Assembly: GCA_914767715.1 (NCBI GenBank) | Contig: OU612066.1 | Coordinates: 24,650,283-24,714,282 of the forward strand | From: Membranipora membranacea | Lineage: Eukaryota > Bryozoa > Gymnolaemata > Cheilostomatida > Membraniporidae | DNA length: 64,000 bases | Direction: 5' to 3' | Shown: positions 38,201 to 50,700 of the stretch, piece by piece | How the letters are laid out: every line of letters starts with the position of its first letter | Position numbering within the stretch: the first letter of the stretch is position 1 | The notes under the pieces: model-generated | What the model saw: only the letters and a program-made list of their open reading frames with translations | What the model was told of the DNA's origin: nothing | Databases searched by the model: none | Translations under genes and position numbers: made by a program

Positions 38201-39515
38201 CCTGCATGTCGCAAGGCATAAAATACTGATGCCCTTCTATAAATCCACAGCTCCAAAATTATGATCACAGGGATCTTCACTCATGTTTACAATATTTTAA
38301 ACCATATAGATTTATTTCTGAAGCTCATAGACTAAAACGAGTTAGAAGATAACAGTTTTTCACCATTACCATGGCAGGATCTAGTTTCTATTGCCTCCCC
38401 TGTCTGTCAATTCTAATGGTATGATCAGATTGTTTCGCCGTTCAAATCAAAAAACACTGGGACCCATGATGCACCACCTTGTCTTACTGCTTCGTAACTG
38501 GATTTTAACTAACTGGCGCTACAAACTAAACAGTAGTGTAATATTTTTTGACTAAAACCTCCCCCTTATCTATTACAGTGTGTACACTCCTGTCGGAGGA
38601 TAAGTAAGCGATCTGTGTTTGAGAGAAGTAAGGGGTGGATATATCAGAGTCAAATCTCCCCTGTCATTGATACAATGGAGGTACTCAATGAGAAGTTAGA
38701 ACGAACACAAGCCAGGTCAGTGTTAGACCAAGTTTGGTCCATTTGCCTGTATTCGGCGCTGCTCCTCCTTAACTGGTCATGACCAGTTGAAGGGGAGCAA
38801 CTGTAATGCAGGCAATTGGATTAAAGTTGATCTAGGTCAGTATATCTATACACACTTTCATAAGCGCAAGGCCAACATACTGTATAAAATAGACTAAATC
38901 CTCTGACGGCTGCAAGTGCGAGTTAGTGGCATTATGTCATCAGGCAGTTTGTGAAAATGAATATTTGATAAGGTAAAGCCACTAACTCGCACTTAAAGCC
39001 GCCTGAGCACTCAGACAGTATTGTATTGCTAGCTGTGTCAAAACCCCTACGACGGGGAGACGATTCAGTGAGAGATATGAGACAGTTATGAATAAGGTAG
39101 ACTGATATGAACCCAAAGGTGTTGATTTGGTGCCAATATATATTTTAAAGGAGTTTTGGCATTGCCTGTTATCGCTCGCTGGACATGGTATTCAGCAACA
39201 AAATGGCACAAAATCCCTTTTGCAGTCATTCTGCCCCTCTACATATGTATATATGTTGCCTTTTCACATGATCACTTTTTTTTGCTTTGAGAAAAGCACT
39301 GGCTAATGAAGATGGTATTCCGTTAGCTCACTGCATTTAAGAGATACCCCTGCCATTTAGTCAGCTGATAATAAGTAAGGACACCTAATATTATCTGTTG
39401 AAGGTTGAACACAATGAGAAACGATATGGAAAGACAGAATGAGTGGCTGCTTGCTATAGCTAATAAAGTAGGTGCGAAGTTAGATGAGCGGGGGAAATAC
39501 ACCGACCATTCTTAA
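20261..39515 (+). CDS. TRPA: TRPA-family (TRPA1-like) ankyrin cation channel, 24 exons
   Basis: Exons: 20,261-20,377; 21,846-22,005; 23,492-23,667; 25,603-25,710; 26,365-26,473; 26,812-26,957; 28,269-28,393; 28,782-28,830; 29,199-29,405; 29,614-29,780; 30,306-30,443; 30,835-30,976; 31,393-31,562; 31,994-32,216; 32,740-32,810; 33,141-33,327; 33,716-33,844; 34,209-34,384; 35,376-35,436; 35,644-35,712; 36,088-36,330; 36,855-36,968; 38,579-38,715; 39,404-39,515. All phases agree and give 1,111 aa, close to the family's usual length. About 16 ankyrin repeats (aa 40-604) precede S1 (about 712-733), S2 (782-806), S3 (817-838), S4, S5 (888-909), a pore loop with LGELNY (928-933) and S6 (VPIALMNLLIGVAVGDI). 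A coiled coil ends the protein. TRPA channels are plasma-membrane calcium-permeable sensors of irritants or temperature; the ligand cannot be inferred. The pore acidic residue is Glu where human TRPA1 has Asp915. The start is the first ATG of an exon that splices in frame; an earlier exon is possible. Confidence 0.93.
25144..25255. repeat. Imperfect AAATTTTAAAGAAAGA-type tandem repeat in TRPA intron 3
   Basis: Four to five degraded units of about 22-25 bp, each an AAATTTTAAA core followed by an AGA-rich stretch. Low-complexity; no function indicated. Confidence 0.55.
31212..31243. repeat. 32-bp near-perfect palindrome in TRPA intron 12
   Basis: Reads AATGAACTCCCTCTCC then GGAGAGGGAGCTCATT: no spacer and one mismatched pair. 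Intronic. Confidence 0.7.
34647..35352. repeat. About 700-bp foldback element filling TRPA intron 18
   Basis: Arms of about 320 bp (34,647 to about 34,970 and about 35,035 to 35,352) are reverse complements at roughly 90% or better, around a short unpaired centre near 35,000. The element takes up most of the intron between exons 18 and 19, and the right arm ends about 20 bp before the exon 19 acceptor. No ORF is seen, so it is a non-autonomous inverted-repeat element. Confidence 0.85.
35491..35520. repeat. Perfect 30-bp palindrome in TRPA intron 19
   Basis: CAAGGTCGCTGGTAT followed immediately by its reverse complement. It is followed at about 35,527-35,600 by three imperfect direct repeats of about 31 bp with an ACTAGAGGCAAGTCT core. 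The whole intron is only 207 bp. Confidence 0.8.
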
Positions 39516-39810
39516 TTGAACAAGCTTCCTGAATGTCTATTAGTATTATCAAGCTAATTTTGAATGTTTTGCAGAGTAATATTTATTATTGAAAACAGCG
39601 ATTTAAATTTTACAACATACTTGACCATAAAGATTGATCAGCATATAATTTTTTAGACATGGCTAGTCAGAGTAAACTGCAGAGTATATAATTGGCGCAT
39701 TCAAAACTATTTTATTTTGTATTCAATCAGATTCTATTATTTTTGTAACATTTTTCATACAAAAGCTTCATTCATGTTGATCCTATTTTGTGTATCATAT
39801 TTTAATATGA

Positions 39811-39816
39811 AATAAA
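39811..39816 (+). promoter_or_regulatory. Candidate TRPA polyadenylation signal
   Basis: AATAAA about 300 bp after the TRPA stop codon, in a T/A-rich 3' region. A matching signal follows the duplicated exons near 47,428-47,433. Confidence 0.5.
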
Positions 39817-40144
39817 AAATCTTAAAAAAGAATAAGTCAATTTTCTGATACACTGTAAGTCATACAACCATAATCAAACACTTTGCAGCCAGAGAAATAA
39901 AAGGGATTATCTTGCTGAACATATTGCAATAAGGGAAGCGGAAGCGCCAAAACTAGTAAAGGTATACAATGCTTTGGCACACATAATAAGGTTTGGTTGT
40001 GGAAAACCTTCCCCGTTAAGCCAGGCTACAACTGGATAACACTTGTCAAGATGGGGACGGGGGAATACTGTTTAGAGGTTACAAAAACCATTCCAAAAGA
40101 GATTAATTATGTTTCTCTTGATTGCATGTAAACACATATACATC

Positions 40145-43100
40145 TCACCTGCTGCTTGGTGTCATGCCGAAGAAAAACTTGATCATGTTGATAAGATGAA
40201 AGTAGTTGGAATGAAAACCTGAAATGAAAGAAAATAAATAATATTATCAGGAGTTGTCTATCCAAAATTTGTGAGCAAGAACTCCGTATGTTTGTTGGCA
40301 ATCTCCCTTCATACGCTATCTGAATTTATACAAGTCCAGTCAAAGTCATGTCAACAGGTACTCTGAAGAGACTGGATTGAAAGCAAGTACCCTAGCGTGT
40401 ATGATGCTGTATTGAATATTTTATAAATCAATTCAATTTCTAGTTTAAAATTATGTGAAGAAAGATTTGGTGGTTCTAAAACTCTGGTACAACTGATATT
40501 ATTGTCTGGTGGTCACTGGAATAAACTACCTTTTATGAATGTTATAAAAATAAAGTGAATACACCTCGACTTCGACCAGGTGAATAAAGAGACTGTGCAC
40601 CTCAATTGAAGCGATATTTTAGTTGGGATTGAATCAACTTGGAGATGCTATCAAACCTGAGTGATATGATCCAGAAATTCCTGCAAGGAACATAATCTGC
40701 TAGGCTAAGATCAGGCAAGAATGATATGGCTACCTGCAGGATACCAAGTTATTCCCAATACATCTTATAGTTAGCTAATGTGTTGACTCTGATATGTTTG
40801 GCTGGTGGGTGGGAAAGAGAGCTAATACCAGGTCACAGAGAGCACATATTGAGATATAATGAAGGCAAGACTGAATTATTTAACGCTCACTATAATACAT
40901 ATAGGTAATTTCAGGACCTGTGATTGGCCCTTTCTCACCCATCAGCCAATCAGAGTCAACACATTGACTACCATAGACTTAATAGTAAACCTAGACATGA
41001 CACTATATGGAGCATTAGCATTGATCGAATTATGAACAACAACATGGATTATGGACAGTAAATCAATGCTACTACACCTTTCAATGTCGTTACGTTGCCC
41101 ACAATTAAGTGCCTCACTTCAGCTGGATATGATGTCCTGTCTATGTTTATTATTAAGTCTATGTTGGCTACTTATAGTACTCACTTAAATCCAGTCTGTA
41201 CACTGCTAATGCTAAAGCGCATAGACTCGAGGCCCAGAGTATAATTTTAGATTTAGTTTGGGGGCGTACTGACCACACCCACTGTAGCACCACTTTTAGT
41301 GTCATCATAACCTTCTCAACTACCTGGTCTACAAAATAACACAAATTAAATAATAACGAATTTAAGACTGTTCCTTTACAAACCATGATATAAATGAACA
41401 AATATAGGACAGTTCATTTACCAACTAAGACACATTTAAGAAAATAAACACGTAGCTTTATATGAGAAAGCTTACAAGCAACCAATGTATACAACTATTA
41501 GGAGTGGGTTCTATTTGATAACACGCAGTGATATTGAAATTTCAATGAAAGTAGCCAGGGAGTCTTTCAATTGTAACAGCCCTCGAGACCTGCTAGCTAG
41601 CGTCTGGTTCACTAATTGGTGGAACTTTGAAAAATTTGAGTGAGCAATTTGGAAATGATTGAATCTAATTGCAACACCAAATGTGCGTTACATTTTAGCA
41701 AAGCCATGGTTTGTTTTAAATGCATCAGTCATTCTGATTGAAAGGACCCCCAGAGGGATTGTTGTTAAAAAAGAAACTCGAGATTGAACAATCATTTCAT
41801 CCAACATATGGAACCATTGTAGCATTAAATATCTGTAAACTGCCAGATAACTCATGATACCAAGGTCTGGCCAATACCCATAGCCTGCTCATAGTTGGCA
41901 GGGAGGGCGATAAAATATACCAAACAATGGTTAATTTATATCCATATATGCTGACACCTAAGTATCGTGGTTACTCGATGTTGAGAGCTCATAGCAGTTC
42001 ACAGCTAACCGGTAAGAGATAATAGACCCAATACCTAGTTTTGATGGTTGATTCTCTAGTTGATCTGTTTCGCTATCAGTCACCTGGCTAGCCTCTGCTC
42101 CTTGATTTGATGAATCTACATCTTGTTTGGCAAGTTCACTAGCCATACTTTTAACTTGAGTTGTGTATGATTGTATGAGCTCTGACTTAAGTGGTTCATC
42201 AAGTTGACTAGAGTTTATTAAATGAGTAATTTCCGAATATTGTTGACTAGGTATGAGAACTTGAGTCACAAAAACATCCAGTAACATCTGAAGATCCTGA
42301 AACGTGACAAGAAAGACATAAAATAAGAATTGTTGACTTGGTAAACATTGGTTGAATCAATGAGGATGTCAGTCCAGAAAGATTCATGGTAGTATAAATT
42401 TGTACTGAACCTACCTGTTTATCCGTCAGAGTGTCTTGATTCGATCGCATCCATATATTGTATATCGCCGCACAGGTCGTGAACTCTCGAACTCTGGCAT
42501 GAAGCAACAAACTGTAAGAGTCAACATAAATAGATTACACATCAAAGAAGTAATAGAAGACACCAAAACTTGACTACTGGATGAGAGAAGGGGGGTGGGG
42601 GTGTGGTTACTGACCCAAGATTGATTTGAAAATCAGAGCAACAAACCAGTCTGTATACTGAACAGCTCTTGTAGTCAGGAAACTGCAACAGGATTATATG
42701 GAATCACTAAAATTCCACATTGCGCACTGACAGTGTGTATGGAGATGACAGGTTACAGCACTGACACATCATTTCAAGCCGCTGTTGTGACAAGTCAAAC
42801 TTGAAGAAAACTTGAGTCAAAACAGTCAATATGATTATCTCAGAGGGGGGGGGGGTCATTTAAAAACAGCCAAAATCACAATCTGATTGCTGCTCAGGTC
42901 ATACATTGATGAAACTATTACATTCAGAGTGAACGATTTTGGAACGGAAATTAATCTAGGCACAATTGAAAGACAAAATGAGCGCTAACTAATCATTCAT
43001 TACAAAATAAAGTACAGTTGTGAAATACCCTTTACCAGTGGTTCGTAGCAGCGGGTGGATTGTATATGCCCACAAATGAGTGTAGCGAAAGTAGAGAGTT

Positions 43101-44002
43101 GAGCCTAGCATACAGGCGCCCCAGCACGCAATCACATGAATCCAACCTGCATTCAGACAAGCACACTTTGCCTGCCATTGTACTCCTTTGTTCACCAAAC
43201 AAAAGGCCTTTTGTTACACAACTCTCATAGGTGCATTGGGGCATGTCTCCCTGACATCGGCTCCCAGGGCCTATCCAACAGGGTCTTTTAGAACTGTACT
43301 TTATTTTGTAATGTTAACTCACCATAACTTGAGTATATTTGGTGAAACATTCTCAATGCCTTGATAAACATCAGTGACATAAGGCAGCACCTCCTGCCAG
43401 TTGTCCAGCTCTGCCATGGCCTGAACGATAATCACAATTAACGTCTCCAAACTTTCAATCTCGTGACTACAACATATATACGGTGTATACATGGATGAGG
43501 GGATAATTTGACAAACAAATGGTCAGAGAGACTAATCTCTTGTTGAGGACAAGGAGATAACTCAACTCCTTGTTGCAGACGAAGAGTGAAAATAAAAAAG
43601 GTGAATGTATAGATAGACCAATAGATAGTAGTAGAGATGGCACGCCTTCAGTGCAGTGTTACGTGCGTGTAGCCCTACATTGATATCAGCACCCAAGAGT
43701 CATAATACTATGAACCAGGCAACGTCTGCGTGATCAAGCAAGGAGCAACAAGGGTTACTCCTTGGATTAAGTCATCTACCAATACATTTTTCTACTGCAA
43801 TAACTTACCTATCCATCTTGGCTACAGCTGTACCGTGCTGCAGAAGTTCACTCAGTGAACTTTTGCAAACCTCAACACATCTTTCAAAGTCTCTAGCAAT
43901 GAGAAGTAGAGAAGCTGATTTCTTAGCTTCTTTTGTTGTGTCTCGATTTATTACTTTATCAGTCAGATCTGGTCCACTCAAATACTGCTGAGAAGAGGCC
44001 AT
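40145..44002 (-). CDS. PEX26: Peroxisome assembly protein 26, copy 1
   Basis: Exons in transcript order: 44,002-43,809; 43,466-43,323; 42,511-42,415; 42,296-42,035; 41,328-41,185; 40,218-40,145. All phases agree; the product is 304 aa, against 305 in human PEX26. Diagnostic stretches are ASLLLIARDFERCVEVC (N-terminal helical region), QAMAELDNWQEVLPYV, LCLLLHARVREF and QVLIPSQQYSEI. A C-terminal membrane anchor (about aa 261-277, IILWASSLCALALAVYRLD) is followed by a short basic/polar tail ending GMTPSSR. PEX26 is a tail-anchored peroxisomal membrane protein that docks the PEX1-PEX6 AAA ATPase, which recycles the import receptor PEX5. The gene is convergent with TRPA; the stop codons are about 630 bp apart. 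The start is the ATG at 44,002, with no in-frame extension needed. Confidence 0.92.
40972..41163. mobile_element. MITE-like element with 26-bp terminal inverted repeats (unit 1)
   Basis: Ends CATAGACTTAATAGTAAACC and the reverse complement of CATAGACTTAATAATAAACA form terminal repeats with about 3 mismatches over 26 bp. It has no coding capacity and sits in PEX26 intron 5, about 20 bp past the exon 5 donor. Similar CATAGACTTAATA ends occur at about 23,434 and 25,481 in TRPA introns. Confidence 0.6.
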
Positions 44003-44520
44003 TTTCAAAGTGTAACCCCTCTCAGCTTAGTAAGAACACAAAACAAATTTTAGTTACAAAAAAATCTGGTTTTCTCTTTACAATTATAGCTGATGTTTCT
44101 ATATGATTAGTTCACAAATAAGACGGGACTAGTGTAGAAATCTCACCCTTGATGTTGGTATTATAGGCTAAGAATTACTTCACAGCTTTTACACTTAACT
44201 CTTTTTAAGTAAATGTCATGAGAGGGTAACTACCAATTAGCAAAGTTGAATTTTTGATTTAAAAACATCCTACAGAAGGCCTTCTTTACCAATCCCTCCA
44301 TACATTTATACTCACAATATCAATCAATTTTATATCAGACGCTCTTTGCTCATCAACTCTGAGTCTTAATAGTATTCAGTTCTCAATTTGGGCCGGGTTG
44401 GTTGTAGTGGCTATAATGTAGCCCCATAACAGCATTTAAACTTTAGTCGCTCTTATCTAAAACACTGCCTCAGTCTTCAAAATAGATGACAGCGCTCAGC
44501 AATTAACTTTCAATTTACAG

Positions 44521-47140
44521 ATCAAAACAATTGATGAATACGGCAGATACAACCTGAAATACTTCCAGAGAAGATGGCACACTGATAGCACAGTAGTCTA
44601 TCCCAATAGAAGGAGTAAGAACATCATAGCAATGGTAATTCCTTCTCATCTAGAACGTCTAGTTTAATTACCAATAAAAATAGTTTTCACACATTAACAA
44701 GGGTTGCTGCTATTGCATTTCATTATCAGCCACACCACACCCTATCCTAGCTCGTCTTGACAAGCTTTGCTTGGAGGGGGAAGGGGAGGGGGTGGGAAAC
44801 AAAGCTTGTACACCATTGCGAGCTCGAGATCCAGAAAAGGATTGTCCCCTCTTGAGACCGAGTAGATAACTTCCTGATAATGATTTCGAGCTGGCAAGAG
44901 TTGATATGCTTTGTTCCCCTCCCCCCACCGAGACAGGACAGGCTAATTCCATCCCTATTCGTTGGGGGTGTGGTTAATAACGAGATGCAATACCAGCAAC
45001 CGCGGCAATGTTTGAACACTACTATAGCTTCTCACCTCTAGCCAATACATCCGTTATTGCGGCGGTTTCAGTGGAGAGAACCACAGAATGTATATATAAC
45101 CAAATTCTGTGTGAACTTTGTGTGAAAGGTGTACTTCATTTGTACTTTCTGCTGTGAGATAATTAAATTCGTTCAATCATGATTCTGCTTTTTCTTTGTT
45201 TATTGTTTAAAAGGCCTCCTTTGCAAACAAAACACGAAGGAGATCCAGTAACGCAGATTAAAAATACTCAAACACTTAAACTGATACTGTTTCGCACTGA
45301 GAATCCCGCAGATGCTAGTTGGGGCCCTGGTCCGGGTCTACCCACAACACACAACTGTATGATAGTGTTTCCTTTTCTGCTGTTGTAGGCTTTCTGTTGG
45401 GTGAGAAAATATGAAAAGTTTTGTTGTTGCAACTACGTAAATTATCATGATTTACATAAATAGTCTTTCAACTAAACCTGCTCGTGCTTTTTCTTTCCGC
45501 AGAGTTCTTGTTATTATTGTCTAATATCATGTGCAGATCCTCATGTGTCACATTTGGTGTCAGTTTGTTCGCATTAGTGAATGCTCTGTGGTCTTCACAT
45601 AATCTCCCCTTGTTTTGAGTATGCTGAAGTAACAAGTGCATAACAATCAAATTTAATTCTCATTTTTAATAGTATTTCTGTGGGAATATTTACTGTGGAG
45701 AAATCAAGATTCAGTGTTAACTTTATCTTCCCTACTGTCGTTAGAAAACCCAGATTGGACAATATTAGATATGGGTTCACCAGGTGGTAGATGTAAATTG
45801 CTTAGTCGAAGTGCATGGTTATTTACCCTGCATGTTGCAAGGCATAAAATACTGATGCCCTTCTATAAATCCACAGCTCCAAGATTATGATCACAGGGAT
45901 CTTCACTCATGTTTACAATTTTAAACCATAGAGATTTATTTCTGAAGCTCATGTACTAAAACGAGTTAGAAGATAACAGTTTGTCACCATTACCATGGCA
46001 GGATCTAGTTTCTATTGCCTCCCCTGTCAGTCAATTCTAATGGTATGATCAGATTGTTTTGCTGTTCAAATCAAAAAAGCACCGGGACCCATGATGCACT
46101 ACCTTGTCTTACTGCTTCGTAACTGGATTTTAACTAACTGGCGCTACAAACTAAACAGTAGTGTAATATTTTTTGACTAAAACCTCCCCCTTATCTATTA
46201 CAGTGTGTACACTCCTGTCGGAGGATAAGTAAGCGATCTGTGTTTGAGAGAAGTAAGGGGTGGATATATCAGAGTCAAATCTCCCCTGTCATTGATACAA
46301 TGGAGGTACTCAATGAGAAGTTAGAACGAACACAAGCCAGGTCAGTGTTAGACCAAGTTTGGTCCATTTGCCTGCATTCGGCGCTGCTCCTCCTTTACTG
46401 GTCATGACCAGTTGAAGGGGAGCAACTGTAATGCAGGCAATTGGATTATAGTTGATCTAGGTCAGTATATGTATACACACTTTCATAAGCGCAAGGCCAA
46501 CATACTGTATAAAATAGTCTAAATCCTCTGACGGCTGCAAGTGCGAGTTAGTGGCATTATGTCATCAGGCAGTTTGTGAAAATGAATATTTGATAAGGTA
46601 AAGCCACTAACTCGCACTTACAGCCGCCTGAGCACTCAGACAGTATTGTATTGCTAGCTGTGTCAAAACCCCTACGGTGGGGAGACGATTCAGTGAGAGA
46701 TAAGAGGCAGTAAATAATAAGGTAGACTGATATGAACCCAAAGGTGTTGATTTGGTGCCAATATATATTTTAAAGAAGTTTTGGCATTGCCTGTTATCGC
46801 TCGCTGGACATGGTATTCAGCAACAGAATGGCACAAAATCCCTTTTGCAGTCATTCTGCCCCTCTACATATGTATATATGTTGCCTTTTCACATGATCAC
46901 TTGTTTTTGCTTTGAGAAAAGCACTGGCTAATGAAGATGGTATTCTGTTAGCTCACTGCATTTAAGAGATACCCCTGCCATTTAGTCAGCTGATAATAAG
47001 TAAGGACACCTAATATTATCTGTTGAAGGTTGAACACAATGAGAAACGATATGGAAAGACAGAATGAGTGGCTGCTTGCTATAGCTAATAAAGTAGGTGC
47101 AAAGTTAGATGAGCGGGGGAAATACACCGACCATTCTTAA
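44521..47140 (+). pseudogene. Orphan duplicate of TRPA exons 22-24
   Basis: Exons 44,521-44,634, 46,204-46,340 and 47,029-47,140 are near-identical copies of TRPA exons 22-24 with intact splice sites, frame and stop. They encode only the cytoplasmic C-terminus and coiled coil (about 120 aa). No upstream TRPA exons accompany them, so they cannot make a channel on their own. They could be used only if TRPA transcripts read past the first polyadenylation region. I class them as a gene fragment. Confidence 0.85.
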
Positions 47141-47787
47141 TTGAACAAGCTTCCTGAATGTCTATTAGTATTATCAAGTTAATTTTGAATGTTTTGCAGA
47201 GTAATGTTTATTATTGAAAACAGCGATTTAAATTTTACAACATACCTGACCATAAAGTTTGATCAGCATATATTTTTTTAGACATGGCTAGGCAGAGAAA
47301 ACTCCAGAGCATATAATGGCGCATTCAAAACTATTTTGTATTCAATCAGATTGTATTATTTTTGTAAAATTTTTCATACAAAAGCTTCAGTCATTTTGCT
47401 TCTGTTTTGTGTATCATATTTTAATATGAAATAAAAATCTTAAAAAAGTATAAGTCAATTTTCTGATACACTGTAAGTCATACAACCATAATCAAACACT
47501 TTGCAGCCAGAGAAATAAATGGGACTATTTTGCTGAAAATATTGCAATAAGGGGAGCGGAATCGCCAAAACTAGTACAGGTATAGAGTGCTTTGGCACAA
47601 AAAATAAGGATTGTTTGTGGAAAAAATTTTCAGTTGAGCCAGGCTACAACTGGACAACACTTGTCAAGTCAAGGCTGTAGATGTTCATACTCTAATAGAA
47701 CAGGGGAACACTGTTTAGAGGTTGCAAAAATTATTCACAAAGAGATTAATTATGTTTCTCTTGATTGTGTCTACACACATATACATC

Positions 47788-50700
47788 TCACCTGCTGCTT
47801 GGTGTCATGCCGAAGAAAAACTTGATCATGTTGATAAGATGAAAGTAGTTGGAATGAAAACCTGAAATGAAAGAAAATAAATAATATTACCAGGAGTTGT
47901 CTATCCAAAAGTCGTGAGCAAGTAACTCCGTATGTTTGTTGGCAATCTCCATTCATACGCTATCTGGATTTATACAAGTCCAGTCTAAGTCATGTCAACA
48001 GGTACTCTGAAGAGACTGAATTGAAAGCAAGTACCCTAGCGTGTATGATGCTGTATTGACTATTTTATAAATCAATTCAATTTCTAGTTTAAAATTATGT
48101 GAAGAAAGATTTGGTGGTTCTAAAACTCTGATACAACTGATATTATTGTCTGGTGGTCACTGGAATAATCTACCTTTTATGAATGTTATAAGAATAAAGT
48201 GAATACACCTCAACTTCGACCAGGTGAATAAAGAGACTGTGCACCTCAATTGAAGCGATATTTTAGTTGGGATTGAATCAACTTGGAGATGCTATCAAAC
48301 CTGAGTGATATGATCCAGAAATTCCTGCAAGGAACATAATCTGCTAGGCTAAGATCAGGCAAGAATGATATGGCTACAAGCAGGATACCAAGTTATTCCC
48401 GATACATCTTATAGTTGGCTAATGTGTTGACTCTGATATATTTGGCTGTTGGGTGGGAAAGGGAGCAAATACCAGGTCACAGAGAGCACATATTGAGATA
48501 TAATGAAGGCAAAACTGAATTATTTAACGCTCACTATAATACAATAGGTAATTTCAGGACCTGTGATTGGCTCTTTCTCACCCATCAGCCAATCAGAGTC
48601 AACACATTGACTACCATAGACTTAATAGTAAACCTAGACATGACACTATATGGAGCATTAGCATTGATCGAATTATGAACAACAACATGGATTATGGACA
48701 GTAAATCAATGCTACTACACCTTCCAATGTCGTTACGTTGCCCACAATTAAGTGCCTCACTTCAGCTGGATATGATGTCCTGTCTATGTTTATTATTAAG
48801 TCTATGTTGGCTACTTATAGTACTCACTTAAATCCAGTCTGTACACTGCTAATGCTAAAGCGCATAGACTCGAGGCCCAGAGTATAATTTTAGATTTAGT
48901 TTGGGGGCGTACTGACCACACCCACTGTAGCACCACTTTTAGTGTCATCATAACCTTCTCAACTACCTGGTCTACAAAATAACACAAATTAAATAATAAC
49001 GAATTTAAGACTGTTCCTTTACAAACCATGATATAAATGAACACATATAGGACAGTTCATTTACCAACTAAGACACATTTAAGAAAATAAACACGTAGCT
49101 TTATATGAGAAAGCTTACAAGCAACCAATGTATACAACTATTAGGAGTGGGTTCTATTTGATGACACGCAGTGATATTGAAATTTCAATGAAAGTAGCCA
49201 GGGAGTCTTTGAGAACTTTGAAAAAATTTGAGTGAGCAATTTGGAAATGATTGAATCTAATTGCAACACCAAATGAGCGTTACATTTTAGCAAAGCCATG
49301 GTTTGTTTTAAATGCATCAGTCATTCTGATTGAAAGGACCCCCAGAGGGATTGTTGTTAAAAAAGAAACTCGAGATTGAACAATCATTTCATCCAACAGA
49401 TGGAACCATTGTAGCATTAAATATCTGTAAACTGCCAGATAACTCATGATACCAAGGTCTGGCCAATACCCATAGCCTGCTCATAGTTGGCAGGGGGATA
49501 AAATATACCAAACAATGGTCAATTTATATCCATATATGCTGACACCTAAGTATCGTGGTTACTCGATGTTGAGAGCTCATAGCAGTTCACAGCTAACCGG
49601 TAAGAGATAATAGACCCAATACCTAGTTTTGATGGTTGATTCTCTAGTTGATCTGTTTCGCTATCAGTCACCTGGCTAGCCTCTGCTCCTTGATTTGATG
49701 AATCTACATCTTGTTTGGCAAGTTCACTAGCCATACTTTTAACTTGAGTTGTGTATGATTGTATGAGCTCTGACTTAAGTGGTTCATCAAGTTGACTAGC
49801 GTTTATTAAATGAGTAATTTCCGAATATTGTTGACTAGGTATGAGAACTTGAGTCACAAAAACATCCAGTAACATCTGAAGATCCTGAAACGTGACAAGA
49901 AAAACATAAATAAGAATTGTTGACCTGGTAAACATTGGTTGAATCAGTGATGATGTCAGTCCAGAAAGATTCAAGGTAGTATAAATTTGTACTGGACCTA
50001 CCTGTTTATCCGTCAGAGTGTCTTGATTCGATCGCATCCATATATTGTATATCGCCGCACAGGTAGTGAACTCTCGAACTCTGGCATGAAGCAACAAACT
50101 GTAAGAGTCAACATAAATAGATTACACATCAAAGAAGTAATGGAAGACACCAAAGCTTGACTACTGGATGCGAGAAGGGGGGTGGGGGTGTGGTTACCGA
50201 CCCAAGATTGATTTGAAAATCAGAGCAACAAACCAGTCTGTATACTGAACAGCTCTTGTAGTCAGGAAACTGCAACAGGATTAAATGGAATCACTAAAAT
50301 TCGACATTGCGCACTGACAGTATGTATGGAGATGACAGGTTACATCATTTCAAGCCGCTGTTGTGACAAGTCAAACTTGAAGAAAACTTGATTCAAAACA
50401 GTCAATATGATTATTATCTCAGAGGGGGGGGGGGGTCATTTAAAAACAGCCAAAATCACAATCTGATTGCTGCTCAGGTCATACATTGATGAAACTATTA
50501 CATTCAGAGTGAACGATTTTGGAACGGAAATTAATCTAGGCACAATTGAAAGACAAAATGAGCGCTAACTAATCATTCATTACAAAATAAAGTACAGTTG
50601 TGAAATACCCTTTACCAGTGGTTCGTAGCAGCGGGTGGATTGTGTATGCCCACAAATGAGTGTAGCGAAAGTAGAGAGCTGAGCCTAGCATACAGGCGCC

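Larger units (their letters stand above)
36605..44270. repeat. Tandem segmental duplication, unit 1 (7,666 bp)
   Basis: Nearly identical to unit 2 with scattered substitutions and indels. It spans from within TRPA intron 21, through TRPA exons 22-24, across the whole convergent PEX26 gene and about 270 bp upstream of its ATG. The left edge is flanked by CC, and the same CC ends the unit at 44,269-44,270, so the junction has 2-3 bp of microhomology. Confidence 0.92.

Noticed and set aside
42989-43244. Minus-strand ORFs present in both duplication units (also 50,569-50,824)
   Set aside because: They lie in PEX26 intron 2. Conservation between units reflects recent duplication, and splicing around them gives the full 304-aa PEX26.
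49546-50097. Single 183-codon ORF in PEX26 copy 2
   Set aside because: It is exons 3 and 4 read through an intron that happens to stay open (49,885-50,001). In copy 1 the same intron is out of frame, and splice sites are intact in both.
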